Assembly (NCBI GenBank): GCA_040882505.1
Contig: JBBEBE010000008.1
Span: forward strand, 310,001-374,000
DNA from: JBBEBE01 sp040882505
Lineage (GTDB): Bacteria > Bacteroidota > Rhodothermia > Balneolales > Balneolaceae
DNA length: 64,000 nucleotides
Direction: 5' to 3'
Of this stretch, positions 34,714 to 42,659 are shown piece by piece (position 1 is the stretch's first letter; each line of letters begins with the position of its first letter). The notes beneath the pieces are model-generated. The model made no database searches and was not told the origin of the DNA. It worked only from the letters and a program-made list of their open reading frames with translations. A program made the position numbers and the translations under genes.

Positions 34714-35376
34714 ATGGCCAATCAGGATCACAGGAGTGAGATCGTTTTTCCACAAACTCTTTTTGTTACGGGAACCGATACTGAGATCGGGAAAACCGTT
34801 CTATCTGCCACACTGTGTTGCGGATTGCAGGCAGAGTACTGGAAGCCGGTTCAATCGGGACTCGAGCCCCGGACCGACAGTGATGCGGTCGCCGAGTGGG
34901 CAGGAATGGATGCCGATCGGATTCATTCAGAAACCTACCGGTTGAATACACCGATGAGTCCCCATGCTTCAGCGGAGATTGACGGCGTCGAGATCGACTT
35001 GAATGCCTTTTCATTGCCGGAATGTCGTCGGGACCATCTGATAGTGGAGGGTGCTGGAGGCATTTTGGTTCCGTTGAATCGGGAGGAGATGATTCTGGAT
35101 CTGATGGTTCGATTGAATCTGCCGGTATTGCTGGTGGCTCGGTCGACACTGGGAACGCTGAATCATACGCTGATGAGCCTTCAAGTGATGCGTTCCCGTG
35201 GCTTGTCCATTTGGGGAGTGGTCTTGAACGGCCCGTACCATCCGTCCAATGAACAGGCCATTCTGCACTATGGAAAGCCACGTCATCTCTTTCGCTCTTT
35301 GCCCCTGGAAACGATCAACGCCGATACACTGAACGATCATTTCAATCAAACGTTTCGAAGCGATGTCACATCCTAA
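34714..35376 (+). CDS. bioD: Dethiobiotin synthetase
   Basis: A 220-residue ATP-dependent carboxylase that closes the ureido ring of dethiobiotin. The P-loop is VTGTDTEIGKTV (about 18-29), followed by YWKPVQSGL, TYRLNTPMSPHASA and VEGAGGILVPLN. It overlaps bioA by 14 bases, which implies coupling. Cytosolic. Confidence 0.93.
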   Translation: MANQDHRSEIVFPQTLFVTGTDTEIGKTVLSATLCCGLQAEYWKPVQSGLEPRTDSDAVAEWAGMDADRIHSETYRLNTPMSPHASAEIDGVEIDLNAFSLPECRRDHLIVEGAGGILVPLNREEMILDLMVRLNLPVLLVARSTLGTLNHTLMSLQVMRSRGLSIWGVVLNGPYHPSNEQAILHYGKPRHLFRSLPLETINADTLNDHFNQTFRSDVTS

Positions 35377-36655
35377 TATTTGGCAACCCTTTACCATTCT
35401 CAAAGGTGCACAAGAACCCCTTCGTGTTCAGAAAGGAGAGGGAATTTGGATCACACTGGAGGATGGCCGTCGATTGGTAGACTGCATTTCCAGTTGGTGG
35501 GTAACGCTGCATGGCCATGCTCAACCGGAAATTGCCGAAGCTCTTTCCCGGCAGGCTCGAGAGTTGGAGCATGTGATTTTTGCCAACTTCTCTCATCGAC
35601 CGGCTGAACAGTTGGCCGAACGAATTACCGGTCATTTGCCCCCGGACGTCAATCGCCTCTTTTTTAGCGACAATGGATCGACCGCTGTCGAAGTTGCCCT
35701 CAAGATTGCCTGGCAGTATTGGAAGAATCAAGGAGAGAGCAGGCAACGGTTTCTCGCCTTTGAGGGAGCGTATCACGGAGATACCATGGGGGCCATGTCG
35801 GTTGGCGGTCGCTCTGTCTTCAATCAGGTATTTGAAGACCTTCTCTTTGATGTGGAGTACCTTCCGTATCCGGAGACGTGGGAGGGGGATGAAGGAATTC
35901 TTGAGCGAGAGGACCGTGTATTGGGAATGCTTGACGAGAAACTTTCCAAGAACCCGGGGCGGTACGCCGGAATATTGATTGAGCCTCTGATCCAGGGAGC
36001 CGGAGGGATGCGAGTTTGCCGGGAGCGGTTTCTTCAACAGCTTCAACTTATTTCACGCGAGAGGGAGATACTGCTTCTGTTTGACGAGGTCATGACCGGT
36101 TTCGGTCGTACGGGTTCTCTCTTTGCTCACACACGGGCAAACGTACAACCCGATCTGATCGCCCTTTCAAAAGGAATATCCGGTGGATTCCTTCCGTTGG
36201 CGGCAACGGCTGTCTCCGATACGGTCTATGATGCATTCTATACCGACGATCCGATGGGAACGCTTTGGCATGGACACAGCTATACGGCAAACCCGCTGGG
36301 TTGTGCAGCCGGATTGGCCTCACTGGACCTTTTGGAATCCAATCCGGAGCGATTTCAACGGCTCGAAGGATTGCACAGGGAGGGAATGCAGGGAGTGAGC
36401 AAGCTCCCGAATGTGGAACGTGTACGGTTCATGGGGACCATTGCAGCCTTTCAGATTAAAACTGAAGGAATGGATGGATACTTCAACGAGATCGGGTCAC
36501 AAATCAAAGCGCGATGCATGGATCACGGACTTCTGCTTCGTCCGTTGGGGAATACGGTCTATCTCATGCCGCCATTCGGTATTGAGCCAGACGAACTAAC
36601 GAGCGTTTACAGACGGCTGGAAGCACTGCTTGAGGAGGTCTTGAGTCGTGATTAA
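35363..36655 (+). CDS. bioA: Adenosylmethionine-8-amino-7-oxononanoate aminotransferase
   Basis: A 430-residue class III aminotransferase that makes diaminopelargonate using SAM as amino donor. It opens IWQPFTILKGAQEPL, the BioA sequence WQPFT. Residues SSWWVTLHGHAQPEI bind substrate, AYHGDTMGAMSVGG and LLFDEVMTGFGRTGSL are PLP regions, and the PLP lysine is in LIALSKGISGGFLPLAAT. It ends the bio cluster; a lactonase gene follows after 95 bases containing likely promoter sequence. bioB is located separately on the other strand. Confidence 0.95.
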   Translation: MSHPNIWQPFTILKGAQEPLRVQKGEGIWITLEDGRRLVDCISSWWVTLHGHAQPEIAEALSRQARELEHVIFANFSHRPAEQLAERITGHLPPDVNRLFFSDNGSTAVEVALKIAWQYWKNQGESRQRFLAFEGAYHGDTMGAMSVGGRSVFNQVFEDLLFDVEYLPYPETWEGDEGILEREDRVLGMLDEKLSKNPGRYAGILIEPLIQGAGGMRVCRERFLQQLQLISREREILLLFDEVMTGFGRTGSLFAHTRANVQPDLIALSKGISGGFLPLAATAVSDTVYDAFYTDDPMGTLWHGHSYTANPLGCAAGLASLDLLESNPERFQRLEGLHREGMQGVSKLPNVERVRFMGTIAAFQIKTEGMDGYFNEIGSQIKARCMDHGLLLRPLGNTVYLMPPFGIEPDELTSVYRRLEALLEEVLSRD

Positions 36656-36750
36656 CAGATTTTATCACCGTGCACGGATCAATTTTTTGTATACTGATCT
36701 TTTCGAGGCTTTTGAATGATCATCAATCAACCAACGGGTGAGGTCGTTAT

Positions 36751-37935
36751 ATGAATAGATGGAAACAGTGGACGGGGTGGTTTGTCGGGATCGTACTTCT
36801 GATCGGTGTGTCAGGGTGCACGGCAGACGAAGGAAGCGAAACAGCGACTGCCGAAGAGGCGCAATCAAACAAAGAGATTTTCTATGTGGGTACATTTTCT
36901 GATGAAGGACTCTTCGTCTACGAATTTGACCGCGAGAATCGGACGTTTACCGAGATACAGCAGCTTACAGAAAAACCGAGCCCCAATTTTCAGATTATTC
37001 ACCCGGACGGGCAGACCCTCTACTCCATAAGCGGAGAAGCTCCGGAAGGAATGGACGAGGTCGGAAGTGTGGCATTCTATCGAATCGATGCCGAATCGGG
37101 ACGGTTGAGTTGGCTTGGAGAACGTTCGACTATGGGTCGCGGACCGGCTCATGTGAGTGTGGATCCGATGGGACGATTTGTGTATGTCTCAAACTACGGA
37201 GGCGGGAGCATCGCCTCATATCCGGTACTCGAAGATGGATCGTTGGGTGAAGCGGTTTCGGTTATTCAGCATGAAGGAGGGAGTATGGTCAACGAACAAC
37301 GTCAACAGAGACCCTACGCCCATTCGACCATTCCGTCTCCGGATGGACAATACATCTATACATCCGACCTGGGGATGGACAAGATCATGATCTATGCGGT
37401 GGATCAGCAGACCGGCGAACTTTCACCGGCGGAACAACCCTATGCCGAGACAGAACCGGGATCCGGACCCCGCCACTTTGCATTCCATCCGGACGGAGAG
37501 TTTGCGTATTCGGTCGAAGAGCTCTCATCTACCGTAACAGCATTTCGATATGATGCATCCACTGGCGGACTTGAAAACCTTCAGGTGATCTCCATGCTGC
37601 CCGAAGGATATGAGGAGAGAAGCAGTGCTGCCGATATTCATCTTTCACCAGACGGACGCTACCTCTATGCGACAAACCGGGGGCACGATTCAACGGCGAT
37701 CTATTCCATTGATTCTGAAACTGGAATGTTGGAGATGGTAGGTATTGAGCCGACTCGTGGAGGCCATCCGCGAAATTTTGCTGTGGATCAATCCGGCGAA
37801 TTCGTCTTTGTGACCAACCGTGACAACGACAATCTGGTTCTTTTTGAACGGGATGCAGAGACGGGACTGTTGACCTACACCGGCGTGGAAGCAACGGTAC
37901 CGAGAGCCGTCTGTGTCACCCAACATTGGCTCTGA
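36751..37935 (+). CDS. Lactonase family (6-phosphogluconolactonase-like beta-propeller) lipoprotein
   Basis: A 394-residue protein with a lipobox near residue 24 (VLLIGVSGC), then a linker and a seven-bladed propeller of the YbhE/Pgl type. Repeats such as YVGTFSDEGLFVYEFD, SPNFQIIHPDGQTLYSIS, GPAHVSVDPMGRFVYVSNYG and GPRHFAFHPDGEFAYSVEE mark successive blades, and GHPRNFAVDQSGEFVFVTN ends it. Cytosolic homologues hydrolyse 6-phosphogluconolactone; the lipid anchor here argues for a different, periplasmic sugar-lactone substrate. It is followed by a bidirectional terminator at 38016-38047. Confidence 0.85.
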   Translation: MNRWKQWTGWFVGIVLLIGVSGCTADEGSETATAEEAQSNKEIFYVGTFSDEGLFVYEFDRENRTFTEIQQLTEKPSPNFQIIHPDGQTLYSISGEAPEGMDEVGSVAFYRIDAESGRLSWLGERSTMGRGPAHVSVDPMGRFVYVSNYGGGSIASYPVLEDGSLGEAVSVIQHEGGSMVNEQRQQRPYAHSTIPSPDGQYIYTSDLGMDKIMIYAVDQQTGELSPAEQPYAETEPGSGPRHFAFHPDGEFAYSVEELSSTVTAFRYDASTGGLENLQVISMLPEGYEERSSAADIHLSPDGRYLYATNRGHDSTAIYSIDSETGMLEMVGIEPTRGGHPRNFAVDQSGEFVFVTNRDNDNLVLFERDAETGLLTYTGVEATVPRAVCVTQHWL

Positions 37936-38015
37936 GTTCAGGATCCGGCTCTGTACGATCCAATGAAGGGGCGTTGTAATTGGATTGTCGGACCGGAAAT
38001 CAGAAAAATCAGCAT

Positions 38016-38047
38016 AAAAAAGGGCGATCGTTTGATCGCCCTTTTTT
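38016..38047. terminator. Bidirectional rho-independent terminator
   Basis: AAAAAAGGGCGATC (38016-38029) pairs perfectly with GATCGCCCTTTTTT (38034-38047) around a four-base loop, giving a T-run on either strand. It sits between the convergent lactonase and bioB genes and can end both transcripts. Confidence 0.95.
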
Positions 38048-38081
38048 GTACCTGTATGAAAGAAGAAGTACGCGCGGGTTG

Positions 38082-39074
38082 TCAGGCGGTAACAGGGAGA
38101 TGCTTCTCTTTTGCATTCTTGAACGCTTCTCTCGGTTTCAGTCCCAGGAGTTCAAACATCTCCATGTCTTCTCCAAGATCGTTGTTGCATGTGGTCAAGA
38201 GCTTCTCGCCTGTGAAGATCGAGTTGGCGCCAGCCATGAAGCAGTGTGCCTGCTCTTCGGTACTCATGTTTACCCGTCCGGCCGAGAGTCGGACCATGGA
38301 TCCGGGCATCGTGATCCGAGCCGTTGCAATCATGCGGGCCATGTCGTGCCAGGGGACTGGGGGTTGATTTTCCATCGGAGTTCCTTCCACAGCAATGAGC
38401 GCATTCACCGGTACGGATTCGGGATGTTCCGGCATGGTCGCCAAATTGTGAATCAGTTCGATCCGGTCACGATCCGTTTCGCCCATTCCGATGATTCCGC
38501 CACAACAGACAGAGATGTCATGGTTTCGGACCGTATTGAGTGTATCCAGACGATCTTCATAGGTTCGCGTCGAGATAATCCGGTTGTAGAAGTCTTCACT
38601 GCTGTCCAGGTTGTGATTGTAGGCATAGAGGCCGGCATCTTTCAATTTGGATGCCTGCTCGTCAGTGAGCATGCCGAGTGTACAACAGACTTCCATCTCC
38701 ATATCCGTGATCTCCCGAACAACATTCAATACCGTGTCAAAATCCTTGCTTTTTCGGGCATTTCGCCATGCGGCTCCCATACAGAAACGAGTACTTCCGG
38801 CATCTTTTGCTTTCTTTGCAGAGGCCAGAATGACGTCGCTGTCGAGCATGGGTTCGGCATCCACAGAGGTTTGATATCGTGCAGACTGAGGACAGTAGGA
38901 GCAATCTTCAGGACATCCTCCGGTTTTGATCGAGAGAAGGGTGCAGACCTGAATCTCACCGGTTTCGTGCCACTGACGGTGTACAGTGGCTGCCTCATAG
39001 ATCAACTCCAGAAGTGGTTTGTAATAGATCGTTTCAATCTCTTCAAGGGTCCAGTCTGTGCGAATTTGACTCAT
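38082..39074 (-). CDS. bioB: Biotin synthase
   Basis: A 330-residue radical SAM enzyme that inserts sulfur into dethiobiotin. The 4Fe-4S ligands are in GGCPEDCSYCPQS (CxxxCxxC), the second cluster ligands include Cys in AVEGTPMENQPPV context and Arg near the C-terminus, and RFCMGAAWRNARKS is typical. The frame extends to 39140, but I start at ATG 39074, which gives the usual MSQIRTDWTLEEIETIY opening. It is a single-gene unit with its own candidate promoter carrying a palindrome. The other bio genes lie 1.4 kb away on the opposite strand. Confidence 0.94.
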   Translation of the reverse strand: MSQIRTDWTLEEIETIYYKPLLELIYEAATVHRQWHETGEIQVCTLLSIKTGGCPEDCSYCPQSARYQTSVDAEPMLDSDVILASAKKAKDAGSTRFCMGAAWRNARKSKDFDTVLNVVREITDMEMEVCCTLGMLTDEQASKLKDAGLYAYNHNLDSSEDFYNRIISTRTYEDRLDTLNTVRNHDISVCCGGIIGMGETDRDRIELIHNLATMPEHPESVPVNALIAVEGTPMENQPPVPWHDMARMIATARITMPGSMVRLSAGRVNMSTEEQAHCFMAGANSIFTGEKLLTTCNNDLGEDMEMFELLGLKPREAFKNAKEKHLPVTA

Positions 39075-39091
39075 AATCCATCTGATTAATT

Positions 39092-39120
39092 CGGATATTG
39101 GGCGACAATTGTCGTGACAA
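39092..39120 (-). promoter_or_regulatory. Candidate bioB promoter with palindromic operator in the spacer
   Basis: On the minus strand TTGTCA (39120-39115) and TATCCG (39097-39092) are 17 bases apart. The spacer contains a perfect 12-bp palindrome, CGACAATTGTCG (39103-39114), and the half-site GACAA appears three times in alternating orientation (39104-39108, 39109-39113, 39116-39120). A repressor bound here would block RNA polymerase. The site does not look like a BirA or BioR box. Initiation would fall about 10 bases before the bioB start. Confidence 0.42.
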
Positions 39121-39477
39121 AATCGAGCTATTCGAGGCATTTAGCAACCAGTCTCATGCAGTAGAAGTATCTATTGTTCTCGGGTCGGTCTGCCTTTCGG
39201 GTATAGACAGGGATAAAATGACGACCCTGTTATCACCGGGGTTCAAAAAAAGGAGATCGATCCATTGCAAAAGCATTCCATATCGGCTACCTTCAAATCG
39301 GTTCCCTCTACCCGTGAATGGAACCCGTATAATGGTTCAGAGTTGTAGTTTCCTGGTTTCTGGCGACTGGTTATCGCCACCGAATATTCGTTTATGTAGT
39401 TATCCTGGAGTCGAATGCGGGATCTGTATTGGTACCGTTAGATACAATCCAATGGACCGGTTTACCAATTCAAACTT
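39121..39477. other. Intergenic stretch upstream of the response regulator
   Basis: This is the longest gene-free interval in the window once bioB control is set aside. It holds one possible short ORF with a good ribosome-binding site (39265-39348) and no stem with a T-run. The part next to the regulator start is A/T-rich and probably contains its promoter, but I cannot place the boxes with confidence. I see no tRNA or repeat in it. Confidence 0.5.
39265..39348 (+). CDS. Possible small protein (27 codons, TTG start)
   Basis: AAGGAG at 39250-39255 lies nine bases before a TTG that opens a 27-codon frame ending in TAG. The product would be rich in Ser/Thr with one Trp (STREWNPYNG near the end). 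The ribosome-binding site is better than that of most genes around it, which is the only support. It could be a leader ORF of the downstream response regulator or chance. Confidence 0.22.
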   Translation: MQKHSISATFKSVPSTREWNPYNGSEL

Positions 39478-40185
39478 ATGAGTAACGGACATGCAATGAC
39501 ACAGACGCTTGATATTCTGGTTGTGGAAGATGACCCAACCATTCAGACTCTGGTCAAAGCCATCCTTGCACGAGACGGCAATCAAGTGACCGTTGCCAAG
39601 ACCGCAGAAGAGGGGGAAGGGTATATCCGGGAAGAAGAATTTGACATGATTCTTCTGGATCTTCGCCTGCCGGACGGGAACGGGTACGACATGTGTCACG
39701 ATTTAAGAGAGTCCGGCATTACGACACCCGTTCTGTTCCTCTCTGCCGAGCACGAGACAGATGTGAAGATCAAGTGTCTCAAAGTCGGGGCCGACGATTA
39801 TTTGACCAAGCCATTCAATAGTGAAGAGTTGTTGGCCAGGATCGAAGCGATTGTTCGCCGAAGTACCAGTCGCGGGAGTGACAACGAGCTGATTTGTGGA
39901 ATCATCAAGGTGGATCAAGTCGGTCGATTGGCCTACGTAAAAGGGGAAGAGATTCAGCTGACAAACAATGAATTCAATTTGCTCGTCTACTTCTTGAAGA
40001 ATTCAAATCGGGTCATCTCGCAGGAGGAGCTTGCTCAAAACGTGTGGGATATCCATTTTGATACGCAGACCAACTACATCAACGTCTACATCAGTTATCT
40101 GCGAAAGAAAATTCGAGAGAAATCCGACAAAGAGTTTATCGAAACGGTCCGGAAGAAAGGATTCCTGTTTCGTTGTCCCGATTAA
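39478..40185 (+). CDS. OmpR/PhoB-family response regulator (orphan)
   Basis: A 235-residue two-domain regulator. Residues about 10-125 form the receiver: acidic pocket VVEDD, phosphoacceptor Asp in MILLDLRLPDGNGYD, Thr/Ser and Lys in FLSAEHE and YLTKPF. Residues about 140-235 form a winged helix, with LTNNEFNLLVYFLKNSNRVISQEEL and INVYISYLRKKI as recognition region. No histidine kinase gene is adjacent, so it is an orphan. ATG 39478 is used; ATG 39496 would also give a complete protein. It is convergent with the M23 peptidase gene. Confidence 0.93.
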   Translation: MSNGHAMTQTLDILVVEDDPTIQTLVKAILARDGNQVTVAKTAEEGEGYIREEEFDMILLDLRLPDGNGYDMCHDLRESGITTPVLFLSAEHETDVKIKCLKVGADDYLTKPFNSEELLARIEAIVRRSTSRGSDNELICGIIKVDQVGRLAYVKGEEIQLTNNEFNLLVYFLKNSNRVISQEELAQNVWDIHFDTQTNYINVYISYLRKKIREKSDKEFIETVRKKGFLFRCPD

Positions 40186-40246
40186 CCCTTCGTCAACGGT
40201 ATTCCGGTGCTCTTCTCGATGGGCGGGGGGAACAAGCTCTTGTATG

Positions 40247-40268
40247 TGACAGGAACCAAGACCTGTCA
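40247..40268. other. Hairpin at a convergent gene junction
   Basis: TGACAGG (40247-40253) pairs perfectly with CCTGTCA (40262-40268) around an eight-base loop, and the right arm covers the stop codon of the M23 gene. No T-run follows on either strand, so intrinsic termination is doubtful. It may slow exonuclease digestion of the convergent transcripts. Confidence 0.3.
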
Positions 40269-41231
40269 ATCCATGGACATCGGATTGTTCCGGGCTGCTT
40301 CTTGATACAATTGATACTCTTCGGGTGTGGTGTCGGCAATCAAGTAGCTGATTGGATCGACAGCTCGTCCATCTGCCAACACTTCGTAGTGGAGATGAGG
40401 ACCCTGGGACAGGCCGGTATTTCCACTGTAACCGATCAGGTCTCCCCGTTTGATTTCGGCGCCGGGGCGAATTCCGTCTGCAAAGGATGAGAGGTGAGCA
40501 TATCGGGTCAAATAACCATGACCGTGATCCAATTCAATCAATAATCCGTAGGAGCCGTGGCGTCCACTTGTCTCTACGCGTCCGTCACCGGTTGCATAGA
40601 TGGGTGTTCCGGTATCTGCACGAAAATCGAGACCTTCATGCATCCGGTTGTATCTCAGTATCGGGTGCATTCTCATGCCGTAGCCACTGATGACCATTCC
40701 GTTGACAGGTTTGATGACCGGTAGGTGGCTGAGCATTTCCCGGTTTTGGTTGTATGCATGCTGGATTTCATTGAAAGAAACTTGTTGAACCTGAATTTGA
40801 CGCTCCAGACGATCCAATCGACTGGCGGTCCATCTCATCAATTCGGAAGCGTCCTTGCTGTGCAGGTCAAATTCAGAGTAGGGGTCCGTTCCGCCCGTAC
40901 CGGAGATCTCTTGATCCGAAAGTGGATCCATGCCAAAAACGGATCGGAACAGCTCTGTATCTGCTTGAACCAGTGTTTCCACTTCCGTCTCCAGTGTTTC
41001 GATGGTCGATCTTGTATGCTGGAATTGCTGCAGTAGTGCCTGATTTTCCGATTTGAGGGCAAGCTCTGCAGGTGTGGCAACATAGTTGGAGAGAAGAGAG
41101 AGTCCCAGTATGCCGATCACCAGACCGTTCAGAATCCAGAGGCAGACGGTGTAAATGACCAAATCGGACCGAGTGTGGTCGATCGAAACAAACTCGCACG
41201 CCTCGGTATCGTAATAGTAGTGGTTTTTCAA
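40266..41231 (-). CDS. M23 family metallopeptidase with membrane anchor and coiled coil
   Basis: A 321-residue protein. One membrane helix lies near residues 24-48 (LVIYTVCLWILNGLVIGILGL), so the C-terminus is periplasmic. A coiled coil follows (about 55-90 and 125-160). The LytM/M23 domain spans about 175-295, with zinc ligands in MHEGLDFRADTGTPIYA (HxxxD) and GPHLHYEVL (HxH). These enzymes cut peptidoglycan cross-links or, if bound to division proteins, activate amidases. The gene is last in the line xerC-hpf-hprK-M23. Confidence 0.9.
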   Translation of the reverse strand: MKNHYYYDTEACEFVSIDHTRSDLVIYTVCLWILNGLVIGILGLSLLSNYVATPAELALKSENQALLQQFQHTRSTIETLETEVETLVQADTELFRSVFGMDPLSDQEISGTGGTDPYSEFDLHSKDASELMRWTASRLDRLERQIQVQQVSFNEIQHAYNQNREMLSHLPVIKPVNGMVISGYGMRMHPILRYNRMHEGLDFRADTGTPIYATGDGRVETSGRHGSYGLLIELDHGHGYLTRYAHLSSFADGIRPGAEIKRGDLIGYSGNTGLSQGPHLHYEVLADGRAVDPISYLIADTTPEEYQLYQEAARNNPMSMD

Positions 41232-41304
41232 AGGCTTCTGTCTAATGGTCGTTGCAAACTATCAAGGTAATTTAACCAGAATCCACTATGAATGAAAATC
41301 CGGC

Positions 41305-42333
41305 CTATTCCACGTCTCCCTCAAAGTATTCGATGGCACGTCTGGGCATGTCGGATCGGTTCTCCTTGTTGGCAATATGTTTTTTGACTTTCTCCTGGAA
41401 CGCCTCTGCTGCATCATATCCATAGTGCTCCAGCAGGTAGTTCATGGCGATCACTTCGGCAATGACCGTGATGTTCTTCCCCGGCGTCATGGGAAGGTGA
41501 ATCAGCGGAATCGAATTGTCCATGATCGTCACATTGTCATGGTCCAGACCGGTTCGTTCAACATTCTGCTGTTCATCCCACAATGTAAGGTTCAGGATCA
41601 CTTCCAGACGTTTCTGATACCGTATGGAGCGAATCCCGAACATGGACATGGCATCGATGATGCCCAGTCCCCGTATCTCCATAAAATGTTTGTTGATCTC
41701 CGTTGCGGACGCCATCAGAACATGATTTTTCTTGGAAAGCATGACCGCATCATCGGCCACCAATCGATGACCCCGCTCCAAAAGGTCGAGTGCCACTTCG
41801 CTTTTTCCGATGCCGGATTTTCCACTGATGAGTATTCCGATACCGTACACATCGACCATGGTTCCGTGTACGAGAGTCTGCAGGGCAAATTGATCCTCGA
41901 GGAAATCCCTCAGCATGACCATGAACTGGGTCGTATCTGCTTCGGTCCGGTATACCGGAATTCCTGCGCGATCGGCCAACTCGACAAGTGGGTCTGAAAG
42001 TTTGTTTCCACTGGTGAGAAAGAGCACCGGAAGATCGAATTTCAGAATATTTGCAAAAGCTTGCGCACGAGCCTTCTCCGAAAGATTTGCCAGATAGTTG
42101 GACTCGGTATTTCCAACAATTTGGATTCGCTTCCAGGTAAACAGATCGATGTAGCCGGCCAGGGCAAGTCCCGGCCGGTGAAGTTCGGTCTCTGTGACGA
42201 AGTGTTTCGTCACTTCTCGTTCCGAAGCCAGAGGTTGCAAATCAAGGTGCAATCGTTCACGCATCTGATCGATCAGATAGTGAACAGAGATTTTCTCTTT
42301 TCTGGGAATCGGTGAATGTTCTTTAAACGGCAT
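41305..42333 (-). CDS. hprK: HPr kinase/phosphorylase
   Basis: A 342-residue bifunctional enzyme of HPr(Ser) phosphorylation. The N-terminal domain (about 1-150) precedes the P-loop GKSGIGKSEVALDLLERGHRLVADDAV region; the family signature is FMEIRGLGIIDAMSMFG, followed by the acidic cap and NVERTGLDHDN. The protein appears complete. Its usual partner HPr and PTS enzymes are not in this window; in Bacteroidota-type bacteria HprK often stands without a full PTS. It sits directly behind hpf in a minus-strand operon. Confidence 0.93.
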   Translation of the reverse strand: MPFKEHSPIPRKEKISVHYLIDQMRERLHLDLQPLASEREVTKHFVTETELHRPGLALAGYIDLFTWKRIQIVGNTESNYLANLSEKARAQAFANILKFDLPVLFLTSGNKLSDPLVELADRAGIPVYRTEADTTQFMVMLRDFLEDQFALQTLVHGTMVDVYGIGILISGKSGIGKSEVALDLLERGHRLVADDAVMLSKKNHVLMASATEINKHFMEIRGLGIIDAMSMFGIRSIRYQKRLEVILNLTLWDEQQNVERTGLDHDNVTIMDNSIPLIHLPMTPGKNITVIAEVIAMNYLLEHYGYDAAEAFQEKVKKHIANKENRSDMPRRAIEYFEGDVE

Positions 42334-42343
42334 TCAGTAGGAA

Positions 42344-42643
42344 TTAGTGTTGAGCGGTATGTTGGGCCTTGTACTTTCGAATCTGGCGAACCAGATTATC
42401 GACCACATTGTGAATCGCCTGTTCGTAGGTTTGACCGGTTTCGGAGGCGTGCAATAACTTTTTTGGAACCTGCACCCGAAGTTCGGCTGTACAAGGATTG
42501 TCGTGATCCTCGTTTGGTTCCAGTACGATGTCGCACGTGACAATTCGGTCGTAGAACTGCTCGAGTTTGGTAATTTCGTTCAGACTGTAGCTCTTCAGAT
42601 CTCTCTTGGACTCAAAGTGTCGCGTGGCAAATGTGGTTTTCAT
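42344..42643 (-). CDS. hpf: Ribosome hibernation promoting factor, short form
   Basis: A 99-residue RaiA/HPF-fold protein that binds the 30S decoding centre and prevents translation in resting cells. The pattern is KTTFATRHFESKRDLKSYSL, then beta strands CTAELRVQVPKKLLHASETG, then the helix TYEQAIHNVVDNLVRQIRKYK. It lacks the C-terminal dimerization domain of long HPF, so it would act like E. coli HPF or YfiA. GGAG lies six bases before the ATG. It lies between the recombinase and hprK genes. Confidence 0.92.
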   Translation of the reverse strand: MKTTFATRHFESKRDLKSYSLNEITKLEQFYDRIVTCDIVLEPNEDHDNPCTAELRVQVPKKLLHASETGQTYEQAIHNVVDNLVRQIRKYKAQHTAQH

Positions 42644-42659
42644 TCTTCTCTCCGTTGAT

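Noticed and set aside
37980..39089. A 369-codon open frame on the plus strand opposite bioB
   Set aside because: It mirrors bioB almost exactly, and passes through the bidirectional terminator; the product has no recognisable domain.
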